57,029 bases of DNA from Nitrospira sp. (GTDB taxonomy: Bacteria; Nitrospirota; Nitrospiria; Nitrospirales; Nitrospiraceae): positions 1 through 57,029 of the forward strand of contig JAJFBJ010000013.1 in assembly GCA_020697375.1 (NCBI GenBank), read 5' to 3'. The position numbers were made by a program, and so were the translations under genes. Numbering within the stretch: position 1 is the stretch's first letter; every line of letters begins with the position of its first letter. The notes below the pieces were generated by a model, which searched no databases, was not told the origin of the DNA, and worked only from the letters and a program-made list of their open reading frames with translations. Positions 25,494 to 34,311 of this stretch are shown one piece after another.

Positions 25494-26225
25494 TTATTGC
25501 CGAACTCGTTGCTTCTCTCTCAGCAACCGCAGCATATCGGCGAGTTCCTTTCCAAATCGCTCCAATGCCACGTCCTTGGCCTCGGCGATCGCATCCTTAT
25601 CTTCAAGCAATAGCGCGGGTCCGATGAGAGTTGTCTCTCCCTCCGCCGTCTGCGTGCCGTAGAGATATCCGGAGCGCACATCCCAAAACAGGCCCTCCAT
25701 CATGAACAGCGCATGGCTTTCGGTTCCATGCGCCAGGTAGAGGCCGAGACCGGTCGCATACCACCAGGAGTGGCCATTGTTGTAGCGATCGACCGATGCA
25801 GCACCATCAATAACGAGGATGGCATCGGCATTGTACCGGGCGGCTGCCTGACGTATGTCGCGAAAAGTAGTACCTTGCACGGCGGAGTTGGCAAGGAGGA
25901 AACTCTGTCGGATGATGCCTTCTTCCTTCACCGGCGCGAGCGCCCGTTGCAAGCGTTCGGCGTCCGCGCTGATCCAGTCTACTTTCCGCAGCGCCGGCCT
26001 ACTGGGGAAATCCTTGTGCTTGAAGTAGAGGGCCAGGCGATAGGGCGAAGGCAGGTCTGCCTGCAGCGCCATGGTGGCCGCGATGTCCTGGTCGGTGACG
26101 ACATCGGGGTTCGTATGAAAGGATTCCTGCAGGGCTTGGCGGTTGAGGCCTCGACTGGCGCTGCAGGCGGAGAGGGCCAGCAAGGCTAGGAATGCCAGAA
26201 GGGCAGGTATCGCGAGTGTCCTCAT
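25494..26225 (-). CDS. lipoprotein of unknown function
   Basis: A 243-residue lipoprotein. The ATG at 26225 overlaps the stop of the upstream dehydrogenase (ATGA), which decides the start; it gives MRTLAIPALLAFLALLALSAC with a lipobox (LSAC, Cys21). The mature domain (about 40-240) contains TMALQADLPSPYRLALYFKH, AARYNADAILVIDGAASVDRYNN and a C-terminal charged helix. It resembles periplasmic lipoproteins that report or bind an unknown ligand, but I cannot name the family. It is the last gene of a three-gene minus-strand operon. Confidence 0.8.
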   Translation of the reverse strand: MRTLAIPALLAFLALLALSACSASRGLNRQALQESFHTNPDVVTDQDIAATMALQADLPSPYRLALYFKHKDFPSRPALRKVDWISADAERLQRALAPVKEEGIIRQSFLLANSAVQGTTFRDIRQAAARYNADAILVIDGAASVDRYNNGHSWWYATGLGLYLAHGTESHALFMMEGLFWDVRSGYLYGTQTAEGETTLIGPALLLEDKDAIAEAKDVALERFGKELADMLRLLREKQRVRQ

Positions 26226-27190
26226 ACGGTTCCCGTCTGCCATGGCGAAGCCGGAGTGTCGGACAAGTTAAGGTGAGAGAGATCTTCGAGGGCCAGCATG
26301 AGAGCATGGGTGCCGGATCGGCCATGGCCGAGCGCCCGGACCCTTTCATAGAGCCGGTGAGCCAGGGCAAGACCCGGCAGGGTGAGCTGCCGCCGGCGAG
26401 CTTCTTCCAGCGCAATTCCCATATCCTTGATGAAATGCTCGACGAAAAACCCCGGATCAAAATCACGAGCCAGAATCCTGGGCGCCAGGTTGTCCAAGGT
26501 CCAACAGGCAGCAGCGCCGCCGCGGATCGATTCCAGCATACGATCAAATTGTAACCCTGCCCTGTAGCCGTAGAGCAAACTCTCGCAGACTCCGATCATG
26601 GTTCCGGCAATGGCGATCTGATTGCAGAGTTTCGCATGCTGTCCCGAGCCGGGATCCCCTTGATGGACGATTTTCTTTCCCAGACGTTCAAACAGCGGCA
26701 TGATCGATTGGACGGCGTTGGAGGTTCCGCCGATCATGATGGAGAGCGTGGCGTTTCGCGCGCCGACATCCCCGCCGGAGACGGGCGCATCCAGGGCAAA
26801 GGCCTGGCGCGCCTGTGCGGCCACGGCGATTTCCTCTGCGAGAGAGGGTTCGGTGGTTGTCATGTCGATCAGCACCATCCCCGGGCGCGTTGCGGCCAGC
26901 AAGCCCCTTGTTCCGAAATAGACTTCGCGGACATCGGCGGGGAATCCGACCATCGTGAACAAGACGTCCGTCTGTTCAGCCAAGGCAGCGGGAGAATCCG
27001 CCCATGTCGCTCCGTCGTCCAGAATGGAAGAGGCTTTGCTCCGAGTCCGCGTGTAGAGGGTCAGCCGATAGTTCGCATGTTGAAGATGGCGGCACATGGG
27101 CGCGCCCATCACGCCGGTGCCGATCCAGCCGATGCGCGTGCCGGATGGATCGGCAAGGCGGGGAACCGGCTGTGGAATCGGATAGGTCAT
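26222..27190 (-). CDS. NAD(P)-dependent beta-hydroxyacid dehydrogenase
   Basis: A 322-residue member of the 3-hydroxyisobutyrate / 6-phosphogluconate dehydrogenase superfamily. The N-terminal Rossmann fold shows GWIGTGVMGAPM (residues 21-32). Substrate-binding DAPVSGG lies near 134, and the catalytic Lys sits in GSGQHAKLCNQ near 187. The C-terminal all-helical domain is complete. Likely reactions include oxidation or reduction of 3-hydroxyisobutyrate, tartronate semialdehyde or short aldehydes (GHB/GLYR type); the substrate is undetermined. It starts three bases after the exported protein gene upstream and overlaps the lipoprotein start by four. Confidence 0.9.
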   Translation of the reverse strand: MTYPIPQPVPRLADPSGTRIGWIGTGVMGAPMCRHLQHANYRLTLYTRTRSKASSILDDGATWADSPAALAEQTDVLFTMVGFPADVREVYFGTRGLLAATRPGMVLIDMTTTEPSLAEEIAVAAQARQAFALDAPVSGGDVGARNATLSIMIGGTSNAVQSIMPLFERLGKKIVHQGDPGSGQHAKLCNQIAIAGTMIGVCESLLYGYRAGLQFDRMLESIRGGAAACWTLDNLAPRILARDFDPGFFVEHFIKDMGIALEEARRRQLTLPGLALAHRLYERVRALGHGRSGTHALMLALEDLSHLNLSDTPASPWQTGTV

Positions 27191-27193
27191 AGT

Positions 27194-27676
27194 CTACTCG
27201 GCCAGCGGTGTGATGCGGGTCGCAATCGCTTGCACGACGCCTTCTTGATCCATGGCGATCTTTCCTCCCTTGAAGCTCAATGCATATCCTCCATGGCTGG
27301 GGGCTTGGACAGTGGCTTCCATCGTCACTCTGGCCCCATCCTCGACATCGGGCTCCTTCACCATCGGTAGTCCGCAGAGTCCCGGCACAGCCACTGGCAG
27401 CGTGGCCGTATCATCTTCCAAGCTGAACAGGTAACCGCCATAGCAGGTCGTGCCGGCCGGAATCTCGTAGGGATCGAGCGGCTGGACGTTGCGCACGGTT
27501 CCCTCCAACGTGACATGTCGCAAGTGAAAAAGGGAGGGATCGGCAAGGATTTCTTCGACGGTGACCACGGCTTGAGCCGAGACGGGGGAGCTCTCCATGC
27601 CGACTGCCGCGCAGGCCATGCAGCCAAGGAGCCATGCCAGTACGGGCCGCGCAGCCTGTATGGAATCGTCGCTCAT
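27194..27676 (-). CDS. exported hypothetical protein, OB-fold-like
   Basis: A 160-residue protein with an N-terminal export signal (PVLAWLLGCMACAAVG ... VSAQA), so it is likely periplasmic. The mature part (LFHLRHVTLEGTVRNVQPLDPY, CYGGYLFSLEDDTATLPVAV, DGARVTMEATVQ) alternates beta strands in a pattern like an OB-fold nucleic-acid-binding or cytochrome-maturation-like domain (the CcmE/NirD-type tRNA_anti-like layout), but no catalytic motif is visible. Two Cys residues in the mature part could form a disulfide. It is the first gene of the dehydrogenase/lipoprotein operon, which diverges from the M20 peptidase. Confidence 0.7.
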   Translation of the reverse strand: MSDDSIQAARPVLAWLLGCMACAAVGMESSPVSAQAVVTVEEILADPSLFHLRHVTLEGTVRNVQPLDPYEIPAGTTCYGGYLFSLEDDTATLPVAVPGLCGLPMVKEPDVEDGARVTMEATVQAPSHGGYALSFKGGKIAMDQEGVVQAIATRITPLAE

Positions 27677-27851
27677 CGGCGCATTTTAGCATTGTTTGAG
27701 CAGATCATGGTCGTCATAGGCTTTCTCTTTTCGACCCGATATAATCGTCGACCGGTGAAGGGAAATTCCGAATGATGGATGTAGCGTGCTGAGTTGCGAA
27801 CCATCGTTCTGATTCCGAGACAGCCGATAAAGAGAGAAAAAAGGAGCAGAG

Positions 27852-29219
27852 ATGAGCCCCATGGACCGGCAGTTGGACCCGTATATAAGCGATATCCGTC
27901 CGCATTATGAAGACATGTTGGGACAGGCGGTCGAGATTCCTTCAATCAGCATGGATCCGAAACATGCCTCGGATGTGCGGCGCATGGCAGAGTTGGCATG
28001 CCAATATTTACGAGACGCGGGCGCGCAGGGGCACATGGTGGAAACCCCCGGCTATCCGGTGGTATCGGGAGGCTGGACCGTCAACCCGGCCTATCCGACT
28101 GTGACGATCTACAACCATATGGATGTGCAGCCGGCGCAAGAGCCTGAATGGAGGCAGGCGCCGTTTGCGTTTCAGAAGGACGATGGTATTTATCGCGGGC
28201 GCGGCGCGACGGACGACAAGGGTCCGGCTCTTGCGGCATTGTTCGGCGCGCGTTATGCGATGGAACAAGGGGTGCCGATCAACGTGCGGTTTCTGTGGGA
28301 GCTGGAAGAAGAAAACGGCAGTCCAAGTTTCGCGGCGGCGATCAAGGATCGGGGAGCGATCCCACGCCCCGATTCGGTGGTGATTTCGGATACGATTTGG
28401 ATTTCGAAGAACCGGCCCGCGATGCCCTATGGGTTGCGCGGCCTGCTCGGCGCGCGGCTCGTTTTACGAACGGGCGACAAGGATGCCCATTCCGGCGTGA
28501 CCGGAGGCGCGGCCCGAAATCCGCTGGCTGAATTGATGGATATCGTCCATGCTTGCCTGGATACGAAGACCGGCAAGGTCAAAATTCCAGGCTTCTATCA
28601 AGACGTGGTCGAGCCGTCGAAGGCTGAGATCAATAGTTTTCTCAAGTCGGGCTTCCAGGTGAATCGCTTCAAGCAGGCCTATGGATTCAAGACGCTTCGG
28701 ACGGAAGATCCGGCAGAGGTCATGCGGCGTATTTGGGCGGCGCCGACGTTTGAAGTGCACGGCCTCGCCGGTGGGTATCATGGGCCCGGAGTGAAGACGG
28801 TGGTGCCTGGCCATGGAGAACTCAAAGTGAGCATGCGGCTCGTGCCGGATCAGACCCCGGAGAAAATCTTTGCCCTGTTCAAGAAATATGTCGCTCAGCT
28901 GAATCCCACGGTGAAAGTCGAATGTGAGGGCATGCTGCAACCGTTCCGCGGCCTCTTCGACGGGCCCTATGTCGAAGCAGTGAAGCGGGCGGTGAAGGCG
29001 GGATTCGGCAAGGAGCCGACGTTTATCCGCGAAGGCGGTTCAATCGGCGCCGTGGTCACGATGCAAAAGGCCTGGAAGGTTCCGATCCTCTTCATGGGGC
29101 TCAGTCTGCCCGAGCATGGTTACCATGCTCCGAATGAGTATTTCGATTGGGGCCAGGCGTCTGGGGGCATGAAGGCTTTCGCGCATTATTTGGAAGAATT
29201 GGCAAAGATGGAGAGGTAG
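27852..29219 (+). CDS. M20 family metallopeptidase (dipeptidase)
   Basis: A 455-residue cytosolic metallopeptidase of the M20/ArgE-DapE-carnosinase group with two metals. Ligands and catalytic residues are visible as His89-x-Asp91 (YNHMDVQ), the bridging Asp in GRGATDDKG (121-122), Glu153-Glu154 (WELEEENGS), and a C-terminal GLSLPEHGYHAPNE His. The dimerisation (lid) domain sits about 195-320. AAGGAG six bases before the ATG supports the start. Likely hydrolyses dipeptides or N-acyl amino acids. Its 3' flank contains copy 2 of the dispersed repeat, as the M16 partner's flank contains copy 1. Confidence 0.93.
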   Translation: MSPMDRQLDPYISDIRPHYEDMLGQAVEIPSISMDPKHASDVRRMAELACQYLRDAGAQGHMVETPGYPVVSGGWTVNPAYPTVTIYNHMDVQPAQEPEWRQAPFAFQKDDGIYRGRGATDDKGPALAALFGARYAMEQGVPINVRFLWELEEENGSPSFAAAIKDRGAIPRPDSVVISDTIWISKNRPAMPYGLRGLLGARLVLRTGDKDAHSGVTGGAARNPLAELMDIVHACLDTKTGKVKIPGFYQDVVEPSKAEINSFLKSGFQVNRFKQAYGFKTLRTEDPAEVMRRIWAAPTFEVHGLAGGYHGPGVKTVVPGHGELKVSMRLVPDQTPEKIFALFKKYVAQLNPTVKVECEGMLQPFRGLFDGPYVEAVKRAVKAGFGKEPTFIREGGSIGAVVTMQKAWKVPILFMGLSLPEHGYHAPNEYFDWGQASGGMKAFAHYLEELAKMER

Positions 29220-29310
29220 GGAACAGGCAGCCATCCTTCCAAGACACGGCCGACTCACCGTCTCGCCGCCGTCCACAAACGTGACGCTCTTTCTTCATCG
29301 CGTCGCACAC

Positions 29311-29362
29311 CTCGCAGAACGCGCACGATGAAACTGTGCTCGTTCGATGCGAGCAGGGAAGG
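29311..29362 (+). repeat. dispersed 52-bp repeat, copy 2
   Basis: Matches 12837-12888 at 44 of 52 positions with no gaps. The core dyad is better here: GAACGCGCAC and GTGCTCGTTC pair at nine of ten positions across nine bases. It begins 91 bp after the M20 peptidase stop in the same relative orientation as copy 1. The rest of 29220-29796 shows no gene; 29670-29770 is noticeably AT-rich and could hold the promoter of the next gene. Confidence 0.75.
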
Positions 29363-29796
29363 GTAGCCCGACCACGTCTTTACATAGAAGTGGAAGTATG
29401 AAGCGAGGAATCGAAGGCCTTCATCGGACGGGCGCAATGCGCGACCAAGCAGGCCACTCTATGCCAGCGGCAGATCCCAGTCTATGACTGAGGGGTGAGC
29501 ACAAAGTCCTGCGGCGCAGGACGAGTACCGGTCGTAATCGATTGAGGGCTTCCCTGTAAGCCGGGTGAATTTCTTGGATGCGGGAGGGAGCGTGATGGAC
29601 GGAGAAGCACTTCGGGAGGGCTCGACCTACGACCGCGTGGGTACCCAAGGGTTCCTGGTAAACGACTGCCGCCCCCTTTTTTCTCCTAGTATTGTATTTT
29701 GGTTGCTTCATTAACTAGATCTGGCTACGGTGAAATTATTGGTCTCATCTAACCATAATTTGCTCAGCGCAACCGTGGGTGAAGAAGTGCAATGAA

Positions 29797-30484
29797 ATGA
29801 ATAGGTCGGAAGAAATAAAAAAAATAAATGAGCGAGCGGTGGTTGACCATTTCTTTGCCTGGTTTGCTCAGCATGGCGGACTAGAGTTTGCCTTCTCTCA
29901 CCTCCCGGAAGGAGAAATACCGGATCTGGCGTATCAGGCGGCAGGGGTGGAGCTTTATGTTGAGCACACTTCTGCGCACTCTGGTCCAGAGCATCGTAAG
30001 TTTGTCAATGGACCAGTGCGCGGAAGCAAAAACCCTGCTGAGTGTTCGATGGGCATAGGGAATATTGATGAGCTTTTAGGACATTCGATTGTGGAGGCAG
30101 TTCAAGGAAAGTGTGACAGAATGGCGTACGGACCTAATACACTGCTTTTTAGTCGAGGCTCTTCCGGGGCTGACGACGGCGGAGGGTTTAGAGAAAATGC
30201 TTTGGGGGAGAAGTTTTCCTCCGGCCATGCTTTTCATCGGTGTGTATGTAGTTGGCCGATTCCCCTATGTTGGTAAGAGCGTTGGAGGCTTCAGAGTCGT
30301 ACCAGTAAGGCACAGCTATCTCACACTTGAATTGCCTAAGAAGGACGATGCGTGCTTAAGCCCAGAGACGTGCGAAGCGGACAAGGAAGCCGCATATACA
30401 GAAGGCTATAAGGAGCAGTGTTCGAGCTGGTACCTGGCCGACGGCTCTTATTTCAACGAGGCCATGTCGATGACGAACCGGTAG
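29797..30484 (+). pseudogene. frameshifted orphan gene, possible PD-(D/E)XK nuclease-like fold
   Basis: Two overlapping frames join at a T5 run (30146-30150). The upstream frame runs from ATG 29797 (an alternative GTG lies at 29779) and would read through to 30276; the downstream frame continues to the stop at 30484. Removing one T gives LLLVEALPGLTTAEGL across the joint, so a +1 slippage is the simplest cause. The intact protein would be about 228 residues with GEIPDLAYQ ... ELYVEHTS and later K-C-D-R-M ... LLLVE. This order resembles PD-(D/E)XK nuclease folds, but the ExK Lys is not kept, so this is weak. Base composition is less GC-rich than its neighbours and no partner gene is nearby, hinting at transfer. 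Confidence 0.55.
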
Positions 30485-31494
30485 CGGACGTCGCCCCGGA
30501 CGACGCGGTCATAGGCGTTGTTGACCTCCTGAATGGGAATAACTTCGACATCGGCTCCAAGCCGGTGTTTGGCGCAGAAGTTGAGCATCTCTTGCGTTTC
30601 CCGGATGCCGCCGATCATCGAGCCCACGAGCCGTCGCCTCCGGGTGATCAAGGGAAGTGCGCCAAGCTGAGCAGGTTTATCGGGAACTCCGACGAGAATG
30701 ATCGTGCCGTCGGTCTTGAGCAATTCGAGGTATGCGCCGAGGTCATGGGGAGCGGAAACCGTGTCGAGGATGAAATCGAACCGCTTGTCCAGTTTCTTGA
30801 ATGTTTCCGTTGAAGACGTGGCGTAAAAGTTTCGCGCGCCCAACCGCTTTGCGTCGGCCTGCTTCCTGTCGGATTGGCTGAGGACCGTCACTTCCGCGCC
30901 GAGCGCCTTGCCGATCTTCACCGCCATGTGTCCGAGCCCTCCCAGGCCGACCACCGCCAATCGATGTGCCGTTCCCACCCGCCAATGCCGCAAAGGTGAG
31001 TAGGTCGTAATGCCGGCGCACAAGAGCGGCGCGGCTTCCTCGGGGCGCAGTCCTTTGGGGATGCGGACAATGTAGCGTTGATCCACGACGATTTTGGTGG
31101 AATACCCACCGTACGCGGGCGTGGCGCCGTCTCGTTCCTTGCTGTTGTAAGTGAAGGTGAGATGCCCTTCGCAATATTGTTCCATCCCTTTTTTGCATTG
31201 GGCACAGGTCCGGCAGGAATCGACGAAGCAGCCGACTCCGACGAGTTGCCCGACCTTCAATCCTGTGACCGAAGAGCCGGTCTTTTCAACCGTCCCGACG
31301 ATTTCATGCCCGGGCACCATAGGAAACAGCGAGCCGCCCCATTCGTCCCGCGCCTGATGGACATCAGAATGGCATATGCCGCAATGGCTGATGTTGATGA
31401 GCACATCCTGCCGTCCCACCTTGCGGCGCGAAAAGGTGAACGGCACGAGCGGAGTCGTGGCGTTAAGAGCTGCATAACCTTGAACGTCAATCAT
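30448..31494 (-). CDS. zinc-dependent NAD(P) alcohol dehydrogenase, YahK/CAD-like
   Basis: A 348-residue medium-chain dehydrogenase. Catalytic zinc ligands are Cys38 (HCGICHSD) and the GHE His62. Structural-zinc cysteines follow in CFVDSCRTCAQCKKGMEQYC, and the NAD(P)-binding motif is GLGGLGHMAVK. Sequence style matches cinnamyl-alcohol/aldehyde reductases of the YahK type. These reduce broad aldehydes using NADPH; the true substrate is unknown. The start chosen is ATG 31494, since the 38 residues upstream in frame are Arg/Ser/His-rich and unlike the family. It overlaps the end of the frameshifted orphan gene by 37 bp, tail to tail. Confidence 0.92.
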   Translation of the reverse strand: MIDVQGYAALNATTPLVPFTFSRRKVGRQDVLINISHCGICHSDVHQARDEWGGSLFPMVPGHEIVGTVEKTGSSVTGLKVGQLVGVGCFVDSCRTCAQCKKGMEQYCEGHLTFTYNSKERDGATPAYGGYSTKIVVDQRYIVRIPKGLRPEEAAPLLCAGITTYSPLRHWRVGTAHRLAVVGLGGLGHMAVKIGKALGAEVTVLSQSDRKQADAKRLGARNFYATSSTETFKKLDKRFDFILDTVSAPHDLGAYLELLKTDGTIILVGVPDKPAQLGALPLITRRRRLVGSMIGGIRETQEMLNFCAKHRLGADVEVIPIQEVNNAYDRVVRGDVRYRFVIDMASLK

Positions 31495-31690
31495 GATGGT
31501 CGATCTCTTTCCGGTTGAAGTGTCGCGGTTACTATGTCGGCCTCGATGGTGTTTCGGCCGGACGATCCTGCCGGCTCGTTGACCGGAAGAGGGCGAAGCA
31601 GGAAGCATAACGGCTTGTGGAAGAAGGTCGTGCTGCCTCCGTCGCTCCTTCGGAAAAACCGGAAGGCCCTGTTTTCAGGTCTGGAGCGAG

Positions 31691-33400
31691 TTATGAAGCC
31701 ATCGCCAGGATCGGTTTGAACATCGGATCGGCGTCGAGCACGGCCTTGAGTAGTTCCGTGTGGAGAAAGAAACGCCAGATTTCGTCCGTCTTGCCCGGCA
31801 CTTCATCGAACCAGCGTCTGGCTTCGGTCAGATGATGGAGCATTTTCTCCTTGTCCCCATAGTTGGGCATAAAAATCATGCTGTAGGCCATGGCATATTC
31901 AGCCAAAAATTTATCGAGCGGAAGTTCGGCCAGCGCCAAGGAAGCTTCGGCGTCGCCATAGGCTCTGGGGGTCTCGGGATCATGCAGCACACGGTTCCAT
32001 GAGACCTTGTTGATGCGAGACCAAGCCAATTGCAGGAGGGCTTCGGCCTTCGGGGTCTTGCGGTTATCCGGAATGTCCTTGATCAGGGCTTCGAAGGTTT
32101 CCACCATCGGGCCTTGGTCGTTGTTCCAACGGTATGCAATGCCCAGACGAAAACGATTATCGAGCTGGCTTGGCTGTACCGAGACCAACGTTTGCAAGGC
32201 GGGAATCAGCCGATAGAGGAAATCCGCCGGTGTCGGCTGGGCAAGGCCGCCCACCTCCATGCCCATTGAGAGGTCCATGCGGGCCCCTTGCGCATAGATG
32301 TTCCAATAGAATTCATCGACCACGATGCCCAGAGACGGGTCCTTCACGGACAACTGGTGGCTATTCCGGCCTTCTCGGAGCAGCACGCTATACAGGTGGC
32401 GCGTCAACACGGTCAGGGCGTCAGGCTGTTTCGGGTCGATGAGCAGCACCCGGTTGAGCAAGGCGACCCGGTCGCGGAGGTCGGGAAAACTGGCGGCTCG
32501 AGCCGCTGCGGCGGTTAAGGTGCCAGGTTGGTCATCAGGCCCCCACCAGATCATGGATTCCGGAAGGCCTCGGCTGGTTTCCGTGGAAAATGGAATCCTG
32601 TCCGCCACCATGCCTGGTGCTTCCGGTTGCGAGGCGACGGGCAGATTAAATACGGCGTTGTCTCCTGCAAATCCATGTCGTTTCAGTCCGGAAAAGACCA
32701 CCCACTGAGTGGTCACGGATTTCAGCGCTCGTCTCGGACGTTTGATCGTATTGGTCCACTTGACGTTGCCGGCGGCGTACGTGAGGGGCGACAGGAGAGG
32801 GTCATGATACTGGACCGACAACTGAACCAATGTCGCCGGAGCGCCCAGGACCTTGCCTTTGGCTGAGAGACGGAAGGAGCCGGCTGGAATAGGGCGAGTA
32901 TCGATCACCTTCAACTGTAGGCCGCTCCCGGGGGGCGAAGTGCCCAGCGCATCCATGACGAACGCGGAGGCTGGCGCTCTCGGCAGATCGTCTCCGAAGA
33001 ACACCAAGGGACCGGTGCTCGGCCAAATCACGTCCATGGCAATGTCCGATCGTTTCAGCATCGGCGCATGTGCCGCGTTCAGGGTCTGCCAGCAGGCCTC
33101 GTAGGATGGATCGGTGGGTGGAGCAAATGTTTTGACCTTTCCCCGCGCGGCCGTCACGAAACGGTGCTGGCAGGCAAAGTCTAATTGTCCGGTGGTCACC
33201 TGATCGCCGTGAGCGATCGCTTCGGCATATCGGAGTGCCGTTTGCGCGGCCGGCGTCAGTTTTTTCTTAGTAGCCGCTTGATGTGCTGTTCCACCCGCGG
33301 CCGATACCGGCTGGGCGTTCCCGGTCCAGATACTTGCAAAAATGGCGAGCACAATGATGGTGATCGTCTGTCGGTGGAGTAACGGGTTCCCGCGAATCAT
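31691..33400 (-). CDS. large exported hypothetical protein, TPR-like C-terminus possible
   Basis: About 569 residues from ATG 33400. Signal peptide: TITIIVLAIFASIWTGNAQPVSA, with likely cleavage after SAAG or nearby. The mature protein begins with a helical ALRYAEAIAHGDQVTTGQLDFACQHRF stretch, then beta-rich sequence (PAGSFRLSAKGKVLGAPATLVQLSVQYH), and ends with alpha-helical repeats (RVALLNRVLLIDPKQPDALTVLTRHLYSV, ALQTLVSVQPSQLDNRFRLGIAYRW) that look TPR-like. No catalytic motif is evident and I do not recognise the family. It follows the cytochrome c gene by 86 bp on the same strand. Confidence 0.7.
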   Translation of the reverse strand: MIRGNPLLHRQTITIIVLAIFASIWTGNAQPVSAAGGTAHQAATKKKLTPAAQTALRYAEAIAHGDQVTTGQLDFACQHRFVTAARGKVKTFAPPTDPSYEACWQTLNAAHAPMLKRSDIAMDVIWPSTGPLVFFGDDLPRAPASAFVMDALGTSPPGSGLQLKVIDTRPIPAGSFRLSAKGKVLGAPATLVQLSVQYHDPLLSPLTYAAGNVKWTNTIKRPRRALKSVTTQWVVFSGLKRHGFAGDNAVFNLPVASQPEAPGMVADRIPFSTETSRGLPESMIWWGPDDQPGTLTAAAARAASFPDLRDRVALLNRVLLIDPKQPDALTVLTRHLYSVLLREGRNSHQLSVKDPSLGIVVDEFYWNIYAQGARMDLSMGMEVGGLAQPTPADFLYRLIPALQTLVSVQPSQLDNRFRLGIAYRWNNDQGPMVETFEALIKDIPDNRKTPKAEALLQLAWSRINKVSWNRVLHDPETPRAYGDAEASLALAELPLDKFLAEYAMAYSMIFMPNYGDKEKMLHHLTEARRWFDEVPGKTDEIWRFFLHTELLKAVLDADPMFKPILAMAS

Positions 33401-33486
33401 GCGAACGACCTCCGGTGGCGATGGAAAGAATGCCACTGTACCATGCGCCTCTTTTCGGGGGAAAGAGGCTTGGAAGCGGCGCGAGA

Positions 33487-33897
33487 TTACCGCGGCGGGG
33501 AAGCCGGCGTCAGGGAACGGGTAAACCGAATCAACGAGCGAACGTATCGGAGAACGGCTTGCTGATCACCGGTCGAAAGCACCTCTTGCCATGGCGGCAT
33601 GGCGGTGTGCGGTTTTCCCTGAGCGATGATGCGCAACAACTCTTTATCGGTCTTTGCGGAGGTTGCCGCGGAGACGAGATTTCCCGGTCGAGGAGAGAGA
33701 AACGGAGCTTTGGCGCCGTCTCCCTTGCCGGTTTCTCCATGGCAGTCCATGCAATGTTCACGATAGATGGCCTGTCCGCGATGATCTGGTTCCTCAGCAG
33801 GCTGGGCCAGCAACAATCCACCCGCGCTGCAGGTCAGCAATAGGATGAGAAAGAGACTGTCGGTAAGGTGAGCCGCTCGCCATGCTGCCGGTTTCAT
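33487..33897 (-). CDS. class I c-type cytochrome
   Basis: A 136-residue periplasmic or membrane-anchored monohaem cytochrome. The N-terminal hydrophobic segment (SLFLILLLTCSAGGLLLAQ) may be a cleaved signal or an uncleaved anchor. The haem motif CMDCH is at residues 49-53 in YREHCMDCHGETGKGDG. The sixth-ligand Met is probably in HTAMPPW near 99, followed by the C-terminal helix QQAVLRYVRSL. It likely carries electrons in a respiratory chain. It lies downstream of the sigma/anti-sigma pair on the same strand and may belong to that regulon. Confidence 0.93.
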   Translation of the reverse strand: MKPAAWRAAHLTDSLFLILLLTCSAGGLLLAQPAEEPDHRGQAIYREHCMDCHGETGKGDGAKAPFLSPRPGNLVSAATSAKTDKELLRIIAQGKPHTAMPPWQEVLSTGDQQAVLRYVRSLIRFTRSLTPASPPR

Positions 33898-33983
33898 AAT
33901 GACAACAGTACAATGTCCACGTTCGCGGGCGGGTTCTCAGCGCTTTGCAGGCGTCTCACCATATGGAGAGGCCTCTCGGCCGG

Positions 33984-34286
33984 TTAGGCGGACGCCATCG
34001 CTTTCAATATCTGGCGTCGGAGTATCGCGCGATCTTCTGCCGAGAGAGAGGGGGATGGCCGGTGTCGGCAGAGTTGCACGGTTTGGCGCAGAGAATCGAG
34101 AAAGATTTCACAATTGGGGCAATCCCCGAGGTGCCCGCGAATTTCTCCGCAGATGTCGCCGGACAACTCGTCGTCCAAATAGGCCGACAGCCGTTGAAGG
34201 ATTCTAAGACAATTCCGTTTGCCGTGACTCTGATGAGGGGTAGGCTTTCGGGTGCCTGGATATGTGCGTACTCGGGCGGCCATCAC
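33984..34286 (-). CDS. zf-HC2-type anti-sigma factor
   Basis: A 100-residue cytosolic protein with Cys26 and a His52-x3-Cys56-x2-Cys59 motif (GHLGDCPNC). This is the zinc-binding anti-sigma pattern, preceded by the helix LQRLSAYLDDELSGDI seen in this family. There is no membrane segment, so it is a soluble anti-sigma factor rather than a transmembrane sensor. It lies 25 bp downstream of the ECF sigma gene, the usual cognate pairing. It could sense redox or zinc state through the cysteines; that is inference from the family. Confidence 0.88.
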   Translation of the reverse strand: MMAARVRTYPGTRKPTPHQSHGKRNCLRILQRLSAYLDDELSGDICGEIRGHLGDCPNCEIFLDSLRQTVQLCRHRPSPSLSAEDRAILRRQILKAMASA

Positions 34287-34311
34287 GTTCCTTCTTGCTC
34301 ACTATACCAAA

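Noticed and set aside
26636..27370. 244-residue plus-strand ORF opposite the dehydrogenase
   Set aside because: Antisense shadow; no motif.
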